A DNA stretch of 55,285 nt from DATATV01 sp035551355 (GCA_035551355.1 DASZNF010000074.1:1-55285), one strand, 5' to 3'. Positions 26,139 through 34,970 are shown, numbered from the stretch's first letter. Numbers and translations are program-made. The notes: a model not told the origin generated them from the letters alone.

Positions 26139-26699
26139 TCAGGGCACCAGCTTCTTGCCGCGCGCGGCGCGCTGGGCCTTGATCATCGAGAACCGCTCGG
26201 ACTGCGCCTTCTTGTCCCCGAAGACCAGTTCGGAGATCGCGTCGTAGACGCGTTCCGGGTGCGGTAGGTACTCGATCCGGTTGAGCGCCTGAATCTGCCC
26301 GGCCGACTCGACCACCAGCGTGCCGTAGCCGAACATCCGGCCGGTGGCGCTGCGCTCGTAGGTCAGGTCGGTGACCTTGCTGATCGGCATCATCGCCACT
26401 CTGGTGGTGAACACGCCGGTGATCAGCATGAACCGTTTGTCGGTCACCACGATCCGCTCGACCCACCAGTCCACCACGACATAGGCGAACCGCAGCACGA
26501 CCAGCAAAGCGGCGTACCACAGCACGTTCTGGAAGATTCCCGAATCGATCGGCAACAAGTACGAGACCATCACCGCGACGGCCAGCAACGCGGCCGCCTC
26601 GAAGACGTCCCAGGCCACGAACGACCAGTGCCGCCGCACTCTGATGACACGCCGTTCGGAGGGAAGGAGGTACTCGTCGGGATCCCGTGGCGCGAACAT
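26139..26699 (-). CDS. PH-domain (bPH2/YdbT-like) membrane protein
   Basis: 186 residues. Two membrane segments (about 30-48 and 55-75) are followed by a bacterial PH-like domain: WWVERIVVTDKRFMLITGVFTT, then PISKVTDLTYERSATGRMFGYG. This is the actinobacterial form of PF03703, of unknown function, thought to act at the membrane. The C-terminus is basic (RAARGKKLVP). Just upstream on the same strand is a 52-residue membrane peptide; the two may form one unit. Confidence 0.88.
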   Translation of the reverse strand: MFAPRDPDEYLLPSERRVIRVRRHWSFVAWDVFEAAALLAVAVMVSYLLPIDSGIFQNVLWYAALLVVLRFAYVVVDWWVERIVVTDKRFMLITGVFTTRVAMMPISKVTDLTYERSATGRMFGYGTLVVESAGQIQALNRIEYLPHPERVYDAISELVFGDKKAQSERFSMIKAQRAARGKKLVP

Positions 26700-26723
26700 A
26701 AGGACAGTATCCCGCAGTTCGCG

Positions 26724-26882
26724 TCAGAACAGGGTCTTGACGAAGGTGACCACCGCTTCGGCCGCGTTCTTCAACATGGTCAGTATGTGGTCGACCAGGC
26801 TCGATGCCTGCTCTGGCGCGCTGATCAGGAAAAACAGCACCAGCGCGACAGCCGCCCAGGTCAGGAGCTTCTTGAGGTTCAT
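26724..26882 (-). CDS. Small single-pass membrane protein
   Basis: 52 residues from the ATG at 26882-26880 (MNLKKLLTWAAVALVLFFL). One N-terminal hydrophobic segment, then an amphipathic helix-rich C-terminus. An upstream in-frame start at 26909 adds nine residues but leaves the KK-hydrophobic topology less natural. No family recognised; similar tiny proteins are common next to PH-domain proteins in Pseudonocardiaceae, which is only an impression. It ends 24 nt from the PH-domain gene start. Confidence 0.7.
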   Translation of the reverse strand: MNLKKLLTWAAVALVLFFLISAPEQASSLVDHILTMLKNAAEAVVTFVKTLF

Positions 26883-27034
26883 GTGATCAACCCCGCCTGC
26901 TAGGTACACCCGTGTGGTGCTCGTTCAAGAACGTTTTACCGTACTCAGCGACGCTTCGGGACCGTTCCAGAATTTCGTACCGGACCGGGGTAAGCCGACC
27001 GTGCAAATGACGCGTGCCATTACCCTTGGTGATC

Positions 27035-27442
27035 GTGACAGGGGTCGAGAACACGGCAATCAGGTGTGTCGGAGCTATCACTCGAAACTCCGCTGGCAGG
27101 CTGCTACTGGTACGACGCGGGCACGATCCGCACCGGGGCCGGTGGTCGATACCGGGGGGCCGGGTCGAGGCTGGAGAAACAGACAGTGACGCTCTGCGGC
27201 GGGAGATGATCGAGGAGACCGCGCTGCGCGTGTCGGTCGGCGCGCGGGTCGGATGGGTGTTGCGGGGTGGGTTCGAGATCCACGACTACGCGTGCACCGT
27301 CGAGTCCGGGCAGGCGCGGGCCGGGGACGACGCCGCCGAACTCCGCTGGGTTTCGGATGCGGAGTTCGGCGAAATGGACGCCGCCGATGAACTGGTCCCC
27401 CGGCTGGCCGAATCATTGCGCGACTGGGGAATCGTGCCCTGA
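27035..27442 (+). CDS. Nudix hydrolase
   Basis: 135 residues from GTG 27035. The Nudix box is intact: GGRVEAGETDSDALRREMIEE (GxxxxxEx7REUxEExG-like), starting with SIPGG at about residue 40. It hydrolyses nucleoside diphosphates linked to another group; the substrate is not predictable, although the short single-domain form resembles MutT-like or ADP-ribose pyrophosphatases. Start choice is weak: GTGs at 27014 and 27029 are also in frame and none has a ribosome site. Confidence 0.85.
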   Translation: MTGVENTAIRCVGAITRNSAGRLLLVRRGHDPHRGRWSIPGGRVEAGETDSDALRREMIEETALRVSVGARVGWVLRGGFEIHDYACTVESGQARAGDDAAELRWVSDAEFGEMDAADELVPRLAESLRDWGIVP

Positions 27443-27577
27443 ACCCCAAGGCGAAGTAAAAGCGATTCGCATTCACGTCAGCCGCAACCGGGAAACCCGG
27501 AACCTGGGTGCCGAGCGCGGCGAAGCCGGCCGGCCAACGAGCCCGCTCGCACAGCGACCGAAGAACCACCGGCCGGG

Positions 27578-28690
27578 TCAGCCCAGCCACTCCATCCGTT
27601 CCCCATGATTGGCCGTCCGCGCCAGCGCCTGCGCGTCCGGCTTCCCATCCACCCACCGCACCAGCCCCAACGTGGCCACCGCGTTGTGCCCGTCGTAGGC
27701 CAGATCAGCCCGATCGGGCAGCACCAGGTGCAGCCCGGCCTCGTAGGCCTCCTGACTGACCCACCACAACGGCCGCGTGGTCGACAGCGCCGCCAGCGCG
27801 GCCACGAACTCGGCCCGGCGCGACGCGGGCAGGTACGGCAGCACGTGGCTGTTGAACACCACCAGCGGCAGCTCCTCCGGCACGCGCGCGGCCGCGGCGG
27901 CCAGGTCGGCGACCGCGTCGCCGGTGACGAACTCGGGGCGGTCCTTGGCCTGCGCGGCGGCGGCCATGTTCAGCAGCCGCACCCGCTCCGGCTGGTCGGG
28001 CCACACGCAGGCCTCCAGCCAGGCCAGCTGCTCCTCGTCGGTCACGTCCACCGGGTGCAGGTCCAGCCCGACCTTGGCCCCCACCGACAGCTTGCGCGGC
28101 AGCGGCGGCTTTTTCGCCCCCTTGGCCAGCCGGAGCGCGCAGGACAGCACCACCGCGGCCTTGGCCGGCCCGGCCACCACCTGCTCGCCCTCTTCGGCCT
28201 GGTAGCGGTAGCCGTAGCGGTCCAGGCCGAGCAGCAGCCCGGCGCTGGTGCCGACCTCAAGCAACCCGATCGGCCCCCCGCCGGCCTCCTTGGCCGCCCG
28301 GACCACCGCCGGGTACAGCAACCCGGCCCGGCGCACCTCGTTGGTCTGCGTGGCCCGGGCGCCGATCAGCTCGCGCATCCTGTCCGCACGATCGAGCACG
28401 AACGACCGGAACGTCGGCCAGGTCGTGTTGTCCACGCCGTACTCCCCGCCCACCGACGGGTAGTAGTGGGCCAGCTGGCTGATCGGGTCGGCCAGCACCA
28501 GCCGGTGGGCGGCGGCGAAGAACAGGGTGGCCCGGGCCCGCTCCGGCTCGGCGACGGTGAGCAGGCCGGCCACCTCGTCGTCGGCGGCGGCCGCCTCGGC
28601 CAGGTGCGCGTACAGCGGCGACTCCGGTTGCGCCTCCTGGGTCACGAACGTCCGAAACCGCCTGCACACCACGTCGAGCGGGGTCGGCAC
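27578..28690 (-). CDS. DUF2332 domain protein
   Basis: 370 residues, full length for DUF2332. A helical N-terminal part is followed by LLEVGTSAGLLLGLDRYGY (about 142), reminiscent of a SAM-methyltransferase GxGxG loop, and PLVVFNSHVLPYLP (about 275). I know the family as conserved in actinobacteria and proteobacteria without assigned function; a methyltransferase-like fold is inference. It starts only 5 nt after the stop of the MaoC gene on the same strand, so the two are probably one operon. Confidence 0.85.
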   Translation of the reverse strand: MPTPLDVVCRRFRTFVTQEAQPESPLYAHLAEAAAADDEVAGLLTVAEPERARATLFFAAAHRLVLADPISQLAHYYPSVGGEYGVDNTTWPTFRSFVLDRADRMRELIGARATQTNEVRRAGLLYPAVVRAAKEAGGGPIGLLEVGTSAGLLLGLDRYGYRYQAEEGEQVVAGPAKAAVVLSCALRLAKGAKKPPLPRKLSVGAKVGLDLHPVDVTDEEQLAWLEACVWPDQPERVRLLNMAAAAQAKDRPEFVTGDAVADLAAAAARVPEELPLVVFNSHVLPYLPASRRAEFVAALAALSTTRPLWWVSQEAYEAGLHLVLPDRADLAYDGHNAVATLGLVRWVDGKPDAQALARTANHGERMEWLG

Positions 28691-28695
28691 CGGTT

Positions 28696-29199
28696 CTACT
28701 CCTTCGGTTCGGGCCGTCCGGGCTGCTCACCACCGCGAGTCTCGCCGTACGCGCGCTTGGGCACCATGACCTTGCGCCGGAACACGCAGACGACCGTGCC
28801 GTCCTGCTTGTAGCCCCGGGTCTCCACGTACACGACGCCGCGGTCGTCCTTGGACTTGGACGGCGTCTTGTCCAGCACCTCGGTCTCACCGTAGATCGTG
28901 TCACCGTGGAAGGTCGGCTTCACATGTTTGAGCGATTCGACTTCCAGGTTCGCGATCGCCTTGCCGGACACGTCGGGCACCGACATGCCCAGCAGCAGCG
29001 AGTAGATGTAGTTGCCGACCACGACGTTCTTGCCGAAGTCGGTGGTCTCGCCCGCGTAGTGCGCGTCCAGGTGCAGCGGGTGGTGGTTCATGGTGATCAG
29101 GCAGAACAGGTGGTCGTCGTACTCCGTGACCGTCTTGCCCGGCCAGTGCTTGTACACCGCACCGACCTCGAACTCCTCGTAGTAGCGACCGAACTGCAT
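28696..29199 (-). CDS. MaoC family (R)-hydratase, possible mesaconyl-CoA hydratase
   Basis: 167 residues from the ATG at 29199-29197, which follows GGAGGCAGGGGC; a longer in-frame start at 29220 is rejected. Single hot-dog domain: FCLITMNHHPLHLDAHYA contains the hydratase (R)-specific D-x-NxxH-like pocket, and FGKNVVVGNYIYSLLLGM follows. The sequence strongly resembles Streptomyces MaoC proteins beside crotonyl-CoA carboxylase/reductase in the ethylmalonyl-CoA pathway. Canonical Rhodobacter mesaconyl-CoA hydratase is about twice as long, so the specific reaction is uncertain. Confidence 0.85.
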   Translation of the reverse strand: MQFGRYYEEFEVGAVYKHWPGKTVTEYDDHLFCLITMNHHPLHLDAHYAGETTDFGKNVVVGNYIYSLLLGMSVPDVSGKAIANLEVESLKHVKPTFHGDTIYGETEVLDKTPSKSKDDRGVVYVETRGYKQDGTVVCVFRRKVMVPKRAYGETRGGEQPGRPEPKE

Positions 29200-29334
29200 G
29201 CCCCTGCCTCCTTGAACCACGTCTGCGATGACGGACTGGGAGCACAGTCTGTCCCGGAATGGCGTAACGTGTACGTCCGGTGTGTCGACAACGACACTGA
29301 CGGGTCAACGATCTTCGGGAGGTGAGGAACGCAT

Positions 29335-29409
29335 ATGAGCGAACCGCCCAGTAACGCAGGTCACGATAGTCGCCGCGTCCCCACCGGAAGGGCCCCTCGC
29401 CGAAGCTAG
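29335..29409 (+). CDS. 24-residue ORF with strong ribosome site upstream of corA (possible leader peptide)
   Basis: ATG 29335 follows GGGAGGTGAGG at ideal spacing. The peptide reads MSEPPSNAGHDSRRVPTG then RAPRRS, rich in Pro and Arg, and stops at TAG 29407-29409, 83 nt before corA. Its Shine-Dalgarno is as good as that of any gene in the window. Proline-rich leader ORFs control Mg2+ transporter genes in enteric bacteria; homology is not claimed. It could also be a small free-standing protein. Confidence 0.5.
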   Translation: MSEPPSNAGHDSRRVPTGRAPRRS

Positions 29410-29492
29410 GTCCTCACGATCCCGGCTGGGACGCGTCGTGCGCGGTGTTGTCCGCGTCACCACCCGGCCCGACGTGATCGTCTGGAGGTCCG

Positions 29493-30578
29493 ATGCCCTC
29501 GCTTCCCTCGCTCGGCGGCCTGCGTGGCCGCACGGCGCGTGCGCACCGCGCCGGCCGTGCCGCGGCGCCCATCCCGATCGACGCCCACGTGGTGGACTGC
29601 GGTGTGTACGTCGAGGGCAAGCGACTGCCCGGGCGATGGACGCACACCGAGGCCGTGGAAGAGGTGCGCGAGCGGCGCGCCGGGTTCGTCTGGATCGGTC
29701 TGCACGAGCCGACGGCTGATCAGATCGAGGGCATCGCGGAGACCTTCGGGCTGCACAAGCTGGCCGTGGAGGACGCGGTGCAGGCGCACCAGCGGCCCAA
29801 GCTGGAGCACTACGACGACACGCTGTTCATGGTGCTCAAGACGCTGAAGTACGTGGACCACGAGTCGCCGACCACGGCCAACGAGATCGTCGAATCCGGC
29901 GAACTGATGGCGTTCCTCGGCCGGGACTTCATCATCACGGTGCGGCACGGCAACCACTCCGGGCTGGCCCAGCTGCGCCTGCAGCTGGAGTGCGAGCCGG
30001 AACACCTGCGCACCGGTCCGGCCGTGGTGCTGCATGCGATGACCGACCGGGTGGTGGACAACTACCTGGCGGTGACCGAGTCGATCGAGGCCGACATCGA
30101 CGAGGTGGAGGCGCGGATCTTCGCGCCCCGCACGGTGATCGGCTCGGAGCCGATCTACCTGATGAAGCGGGAAGTGCTGGAGATGCGCCGCGCGGTGATG
30201 CCGCTGGCGCAGCCGATCCGGCAGCTGGCCGAGAGCGAGACCCGGCTGGTGCCCGCGGCGGTGCGGTCCTATTTCCGGGACGTGCACGACCACCTCACCA
30301 CCGTGGCCGAGCGGGTGGTCGGCTTCGACGAGCTGCTGACCACCCTGGTCGACGCGACGCTGGCCAAGATCAGCCTGCAGCAGAACACCGACATGCGAAA
30401 GATCACCGCCTGGGCGGCGATCATCTCGATCCCGACCATGGTGGCCGGCATCTACGGCATGAACTTCACCGATATGCCGGAACTCAAATGGAAATTCGGT
30501 TATCCCATGGCATTGCTGGTCATTCTGGCCGCCTGCCTGGTGCTGTACCGAATATTCCGCAGGAACGACTGGCTGTAG
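29493..30578 (+). CDS. corA: CorA-type magnesium/cobalt transporter
   Basis: 361 residues, ATG with GGAGG 5 nt upstream. A large soluble N-terminal domain with long helices (about 60-300) is followed by two C-terminal membrane segments joined by the loop after GIYGMNF, the CorA signature GMN at about 325-327. The C-terminus FRRNDWL is typical. It is a homopentameric channel for Mg2+ (or Co2+/Ni2+). Tandem downstream is a 31-residue membrane peptide. In M. tuberculosis corA (Rv1239c) lies near the Rv1229c-Rv1234 block, also found in this window. Confidence 0.95.
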   Translation: MPSLPSLGGLRGRTARAHRAGRAAAPIPIDAHVVDCGVYVEGKRLPGRWTHTEAVEEVRERRAGFVWIGLHEPTADQIEGIAETFGLHKLAVEDAVQAHQRPKLEHYDDTLFMVLKTLKYVDHESPTTANEIVESGELMAFLGRDFIITVRHGNHSGLAQLRLQLECEPEHLRTGPAVVLHAMTDRVVDNYLAVTESIEADIDEVEARIFAPRTVIGSEPIYLMKREVLEMRRAVMPLAQPIRQLAESETRLVPAAVRSYFRDVHDHLTTVAERVVGFDELLTTLVDATLAKISLQQNTDMRKITAWAAIISIPTMVAGIYGMNFTDMPELKWKFGYPMALLVILAACLVLYRIFRRNDWL

Positions 30579-30625
30579 GTCCGTCTCGTTTCCTGCTTGA
30601 TCTTTCCGTGTTGGAGGTGCCGATC

Positions 30626-30721
30626 ATGGGCATGCGCATCAAGAACATGCGGTTCTGGCTGCTCACCCTCTCCGTGGTCTGGATCGCCACGGTCTCCGCC
30701 CTCATCGTGGACGGTCACTGA
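30626..30721 (+). CDS. 31-residue single-pass membrane peptide downstream of corA
   Basis: ATG 30626 is preceded by TTGGAGGTG with 5-6 nt spacing. The peptide MGMRIKNMRFWLLTLSVVW then IATVSALIVDGH has a basic N-terminus and one membrane helix, so it would insert N-in. It starts 48 nt after corA on the same strand. Small membrane peptides that modulate transporters are known elsewhere; that role here is inference. Confidence 0.6.
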   Translation: MGMRIKNMRFWLLTLSVVWIATVSALIVDGH

Positions 30722-30834
30722 GCCCGGCGGCGCGACAGCGTGGTGCAGGCGGCCATCACCTCGGTCGGGGCGGTTTTCCCGGCACTGCTTTGGCGATGGC
30801 GATGCTGGTGTGCCTGTGTATCAGCACGGGTTTC

Positions 30835-31818
30835 TCACAACTCGCCCCGCAATGGGCGGGCGCGGTCCAGGACCCGATCGGCATAGTTGTCCAGCAATCG
30901 GGTGCCCAACTGCTGCGAATAACCCAGCGCGATCGCCCACAGCAGCAGCGCGGGCTGGGTGCGCAGGCTGGTGATGCCCTCGGCCACGCCCGCACCAAGG
31001 GCCAGCAGGCCGATCACGGCCAGCAGCGCCCCCAGCAGCACCTTGATCAGCGCCTGGTAGCCCACCAGCACGTACGGGGACAGGCTGGGCCGCCTGCGCA
31101 GCAACAGCACCACGGTGGCCACCGCGGCCCCGGCCGCGCCCATCAGCAGCACCAGCCAGACCTCGACCGGCGCCGGGCTGGTCCCGCCGGTCGCGCACAA
31201 GGACTGGTGGGTGTCCGGGTCGGCGGGCGCGCACATGGGCAGGAACTGCGGGCGCACCGAGCCGAGCACGCCGAAACTGAGGTTCAGCACGGCCAGCACG
31301 GCCGCGGCGAACACCATCTTGTTGCGCAGCGCCCGGGTCGCCGCGTGCACCTCGTCGGAGATGTCGAAGCTGGCCCGCAGTGCGTCCACCAGCACCACGC
31401 GGTCCGCCTCGGTGGGCGGGGTTTCCGGTTGCAGGGCAAGCAAAGCCTGCCTTCGCCGGTCTGGCTCGGGCAGCACGTAGGCCACCCGCTCGCACAGGCC
31501 GGGCAGCCGCGCGGCCAGGTTCGGCTCGGCCGCCGCCAGCGCCACCTCGGCGTCGTGCAGCGCCCGCCAGCAGCGCTCCACCCGCCAGCCCGACCACCAC
31601 GACCCGGGCCGCCGCCACCAGCGGTCGGTGTGGTCCAGGGTCGCGTCGACCACGTCCAGCGCGGCGGCCGCGGCGGCCCGCTCCCGGTCGATGCCGGGCA
31701 CGCCGGGAAGGGCGGCCAGATCGGTGCGGGCCCGGCGCACCCGGGACTCGACGATCAGCCGCCAGTCGGTGGTGTCGGCGACGGGCTCGGGATGAGTCAA
31801 CGCGGGAGGCTCGGTCAC
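30835..31818 (-). CDS. Membrane protein of unknown function, helical soluble N-terminus
   Basis: 327 residues from GTG 31818, 8 nt after the stop of the upstream stress protein; the longer in-frame start lies inside that gene. The first ~170 residues are helical and charged with paired WW motifs (DRWWRRPGSWWSGW) and a stretch of leucine-rich helix. After residue about 175 there are four membrane segments, with a Cys-containing extracytoplasmic loop (MCAPADPDTHQSLC). No family recognised. Close spacing indicates an operon with the general-stress-like gene. Confidence 0.75.
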   Translation of the reverse strand: MTEPPALTHPEPVADTTDWRLIVESRVRRARTDLAALPGVPGIDRERAAAAAALDVVDATLDHTDRWWRRPGSWWSGWRVERCWRALHDAEVALAAAEPNLAARLPGLCERVAYVLPEPDRRRQALLALQPETPPTEADRVVLVDALRASFDISDEVHAATRALRNKMVFAAAVLAVLNLSFGVLGSVRPQFLPMCAPADPDTHQSLCATGGTSPAPVEVWLVLLMGAAGAAVATVVLLLRRRPSLSPYVLVGYQALIKVLLGALLAVIGLLALGAGVAEGITSLRTQPALLLWAIALGYSQQLGTRLLDNYADRVLDRARPLRGEL

Positions 31819-31826
31819 GGGCCGGC

Positions 31827-32354
31827 TCAGGTCTGGTTGGGCTGCGCGCGCATGGCCAGCTTGGCCACCAGGTCCCGGGCCTTCTCGGCGTTGCGCGGCT
31901 GGCACAGCACGTCGTAGCGGCCGGCCACCAGCTGGCTGGCCGACTGGAAGTCGCGTCGGCGGCGAGTGGAGGCGTAGCCGGCGGCGGCGAACACCAGGCC
32001 GAACACCAGCCCGGCCAGCAGGCCGACGAAGATCGGCGCGAACGAGCCGTTCTGGCCGTCGAACAAGCCCAGCAGCAGCCCTACGAACAGGCCGAACCAG
32101 GCGCCGGACACCGCCCCGGTGGACAGCACCCGGCCCCAGGACAGCCGCCCGGTGACCCGCTCCACCAGCATCAGGTCAATCCCGACGATGGTCACCTCCT
32201 GGACCGGGAAGTCGTGGTCCGCCAGGTAATCCACGGTCTTCTGCGCCTGCTCGTAGTTGTCGTACGAGCCGACCGGCCACCCGGTCGGCCGGGTGGGCAA
32301 CCGCGGGACGCCGGGGCGCGCACCGGCCCCGGAGAACGAACTGGTCACCGACAT
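31827..32354 (-). CDS. General stress protein 17M-like membrane protein
   Basis: 175 residues from the ATG at 32354; a 15-codon longer frame is less likely. The N-terminal 70 residues (PVGSYDNYEQAQKTVDYLADHDFPVQEVTIVG has the family core) match the YflT/GSP17M domain. Then comes a Gly-rich membrane hairpin (WFGLFVGLLLGLF and a second segment), and a basic C-terminus (STRRRRDF) leading to VLCQPRNAEKAR. This is the actinobacterial form represented by Rv1234. It is probably envelope-stress related, in operon with the membrane protein at 30835-31818. Confidence 0.85.
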   Translation of the reverse strand: MSVTSSFSGAGARPGVPRLPTRPTGWPVGSYDNYEQAQKTVDYLADHDFPVQEVTIVGIDLMLVERVTGRLSWGRVLSTGAVSGAWFGLFVGLLLGLFDGQNGSFAPIFVGLLAGLVFGLVFAAAGYASTRRRRDFQSASQLVAGRYDVLCQPRNAEKARDLVAKLAMRAQPNQT

Positions 32355-32460
32355 CACCCCATCGTGGGAACCGACATCCTTTTCCCACCATATTGCCAAT
32401 CTCGGACAGACCGCGCGATCGGGTCCGCGCGATCACCTCCGAGCACCGGCCGGGCGGGGT

Positions 32461-33654
32461 TCAGCGGGCCTTGTACTCGCGCAGCAGACCGCGGCTGATG
32501 ATGGTCTTCTGGATCTCGCTGGTGCCCTCGCCGATCAGCAGGAACGGCGCTTCGCGCATCAGCCGCTCGATCTCGTATTCCTTCGAATAGCCGTAGCCGC
32601 CGTGGATGCGGAAGGACTCCTGGGTCACCTCGGCGCAGTACTCGCTGGCGATGAGCTTGGCCATCCCGGCCTCGACGTCGTTGCGGCTGCCCGCGTCCTT
32701 CAGCCGGGCCGCGTTGACCATCATCAGGTGCGCGGCCTCGACCTTGGTGGCCATCTCGGCCAGTTTGAACGCGATGGCCTGGTGCTCGGCGATGGCCTTG
32801 CCGAAGGTCTTGCGCTGCTGGGCGTAGTCCACGGCCAGTTCGAAGGCGCGAATGGCGATGCCGCAGGCGCGCGCGGCGACGTTGACCCGGCCGACCTCGA
32901 CGCCGTCCATGAAGGCCGGGAAGCCCTTGCCGGTCACCTCGCCGAGCACCGCGCCCGCGGGCACCCGGAAGCCGTCGAACACGGCTTCGGTGGTGTCCAC
33001 ACCCTTGTAGCCCATCTTGTCGATCTTGCCCGGGATGGTCAGGCCGGGCAGCACCTCGCCGAAGCCCGAGGGCTTCTCGATCAGGAACGCGGTGAGGTTC
33101 TGGTGGGCCTTCTCCGCGCCCTCGTCGGTCTTGGCCAGCAGCGCGATCAGGTTGGAAGAGCCGCCGTTGGTCAGCCACATCTTGGCGCCGTCGATGACGT
33201 ACTCGTCGCCCTCGCGCCTGGCCTTGGTCTTGATCGCGGCCACGTCGGAGCCCAGATCCGGCTCGGACATGGAGAACGAGCCGCGCACCTCGCCGGTTGC
33301 CATGCGCGGCAACAGGTTCTGCTTCTGCTCGTCGGTGCCGTGCTGCTTGATCATGTGGGCGACGATGAAGTGGGTGTTGATCACACCGGACACACTCATC
33401 CAGCCGCGCGCGATCTGCTCGACCACCAGGGCGTAGGTGAGCAGCGATTCGCCGAGCCCGCCGAACTCCTCGGGAATTGTCAGACCGAACAGGCCCATTT
33501 CCTTCATTCCCTCGACGATGTCCGTCGGGTATTCGTCGCCGTGCTCCAAAGTCTGGGCGTTGGGAATGATCTCCTTGTCCACGAAATCGCGGACCGTGGA
33601 GATGATTTCCTGCTGGACCTCGGTGAGTCCGGCGGTCTGAGCGAGGCGGGCCAT
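32461..33654 (-). CDS. Acyl-CoA dehydrogenase, possible methylsuccinyl-CoA dehydrogenase
   Basis: 397 residues from ATG 33654 with GGGAGC 6 nt upstream; the 75-codon upstream frame is a shadow. FAD-binding SFSMSEPDLGSD and MWLTNGGSSNLI are typical acyl-CoA dehydrogenase motifs. The catalytic base lies in the FRIHGGYGYSKEYEIERLMREAP-type C-terminal segment (split here to its key part, E of YEIERLMRE), with QRKTFGKAI and LIGEGTSEIQ. The closest remembered homologues are Streptomyces enzymes encoded with ethylmalonyl-CoA pathway genes. The canonical methylsuccinyl-CoA dehydrogenase has a longer N-terminus, so short-chain acyl-CoA oxidation remains possible. Confidence 0.9.
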   Translation of the reverse strand: MARLAQTAGLTEVQQEIISTVRDFVDKEIIPNAQTLEHGDEYPTDIVEGMKEMGLFGLTIPEEFGGLGESLLTYALVVEQIARGWMSVSGVINTHFIVAHMIKQHGTDEQKQNLLPRMATGEVRGSFSMSEPDLGSDVAAIKTKARREGDEYVIDGAKMWLTNGGSSNLIALLAKTDEGAEKAHQNLTAFLIEKPSGFGEVLPGLTIPGKIDKMGYKGVDTTEAVFDGFRVPAGAVLGEVTGKGFPAFMDGVEVGRVNVAARACGIAIRAFELAVDYAQQRKTFGKAIAEHQAIAFKLAEMATKVEAAHLMMVNAARLKDAGSRNDVEAGMAKLIASEYCAEVTQESFRIHGGYGYSKEYEIERLMREAPFLLIGEGTSEIQKTIISRGLLREYKAR

Positions 33655-33794
33655 CGTTGCTCCCAATTCGTCGCACGGCGCGGTGAAGTTACCGAGCAGT
33701 ATGGCAGTTGAGCCAGATGCCAAACGTATGAGCGTGCTCACCCGGTCGCTGAACCGATCCGGTGCCCACCAGCGGCAATACCCCGGCCGGGTGA

Positions 33795-33971
33795 CTAACC
33801 GGCGACCAGTTCGAGCTCCTGGCCGCACTCCCGGCAGTCGTCGGCGAGCACGTAGACGTCCTCGCCACAACCGGTGCACTGGCGGAAACTACGGTCGAAC
33901 AGGCTGTCCCGATCCGGCCGGCGGCCCCACAGACGCCACCGACGCTCTCCGGTAACCCGGTGTTTACCCAT
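33795..33971 (-). CDS. Small zinc-ribbon protein
   Basis: 58 residues from ATG 33971 (MGKHRVTGERRW). The C-terminal half has CTGC and CREC pairs 13-16 residues apart, a treble-clef or zinc-ribbon arrangement, and ends ELELVAG. The N-terminus is basic and could bind nucleic acid. An in-frame extension to 34016 exists. No function known; it is located between the acyl-CoA dehydrogenase and slipin genes. Confidence 0.7.
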   Translation of the reverse strand: MGKHRVTGERRWRLWGRRPDRDSLFDRSFRQCTGCGEDVYVLADDCRECGQELELVAG

Positions 33972-34058
33972 GCCTAGAGCATCACCCGATGCGGGGTGAT
34001 CAACACAAGTCATCAACCGTTATCTGTGCGTTATCTCACGACCAGTGACCGACTTCTG

Positions 34059-34970
34059 CTACGCGGTGTCACCGGATGCCTGCGCTGGGATGCCGGTGGC
34101 CGGTTCCGGGCCGATGCCGTTGGCCGCCGGATCACCCTCGTGGGCGGGCGGAGCCACCGCCGGTGGCTCCCCGACCGCGGTCTTCTCGGCGGTCGCCGGA
34201 GCGGCCTCGGAAGGCGGGTTGGTGCGCTGGTCCAGGAAACGCAGCAGCTCCACCGGGAAGGGCAGCACCAGCGTGGAGTTCTTCTCCGCGGCCACCTCGA
34301 CCACCGTCTCCAGCAGGCGCAGTTGCAGCGCCGATGGCGTGTCCGCCATCCGGGCGGCGGCCTGGGCAAGTTTGGTCGAGGCCTGCAGTTCGCCGTCGGC
34401 CGAGATCACCCGGGCCCGGCGCTCACGCTCCGCCTCGGCCTGCCGGGACATGGAGCGCTTCATCGCCTCCGGCAGCGCCACGTCCTTGATCTCCACCCGG
34501 TCGATGTGGATGCCCCAGTCCAGCGCCGGACTGTCGATCATCAGCTCGAGGCCCTGGTTGAGCTTCTCCCGGTTGGCCAGCAGATCGTCCAGTTCGCTCT
34601 TGCCGATGATCGAGCGCAGCGAGGTCTGTGCGACCTGCAGCACGGCGAACCGGTAGTCCTGCACGTTCACCACGGCCAGCACCGGCTCGATGACCTTGAA
34701 ATACACGACGGCGTCCACCCGCACGGTGACGTTGTCCCGGGTGATGCCGTCCTGCGCGGGGACCGGCAGAGTGACGATCTGCATGTTCACTTTCCGCATG
34801 CGATCGGCGACCGGCACGATCAGCGCCAGCCCCGGCTCGCGCGGTCCGCGCAGCACCCGGCCGAACCGGAAGACCAGTCCGCGCTCGTACTGCTTGACCA
34901 CGCGCAGTCCCGCGCCCGCATAGACGACGGCCACCGAACCCAACGCGAGTAACACATCGACCAGGACCAT
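34059..34970 (-). CDS. Slipin/SPFH (band 7) family membrane protein
   Basis: 303 residues, ATG preceded by AGGAG. An N-terminal membrane anchor (1-18) is followed by YERGLVFRFGRVLRG, the slipin start, and an SPFH domain with LVPVADRM-like and QTSLRSIIGKSELD segments, then a coiled-coil helix rich in Ala/Glu/Arg (RQAEAERERRARV). The C-terminal 60 residues are Pro/Ala-rich. These proteins form membrane microdomain scaffolds. A NfeD partner, often adjacent, is not present here. Confidence 0.92.
   Translation of the reverse strand: MVLVDVLLALGSVAVVYAGAGLRVVKQYERGLVFRFGRVLRGPREPGLALIVPVADRMRKVNMQIVTLPVPAQDGITRDNVTVRVDAVVYFKVIEPVLAVVNVQDYRFAVLQVAQTSLRSIIGKSELDDLLANREKLNQGLELMIDSPALDWGIHIDRVEIKDVALPEAMKRSMSRQAEAERERRARVISADGELQASTKLAQAAARMADTPSALQLRLLETVVEVAAEKNSTLVLPFPVELLRFLDQRTNPPSEAAPATAEKTAVGEPPAVAPPAHEGDPAANGIGPEPATGIPAQASGDTA

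Noticed and set aside
27021..27035. Leaderless promoter TACCCT for the Nudix gene
   Set aside because: Spacing of 8 nt is possible, but competing in-frame GTGs and lack of a conserved core make it too uncertain to annotate.
30835..31618. Alternative frames within the membrane protein gene
   Set aside because: Only the frame ending at 30835 gives hydrophobic segments and a plausible start after the stress gene.
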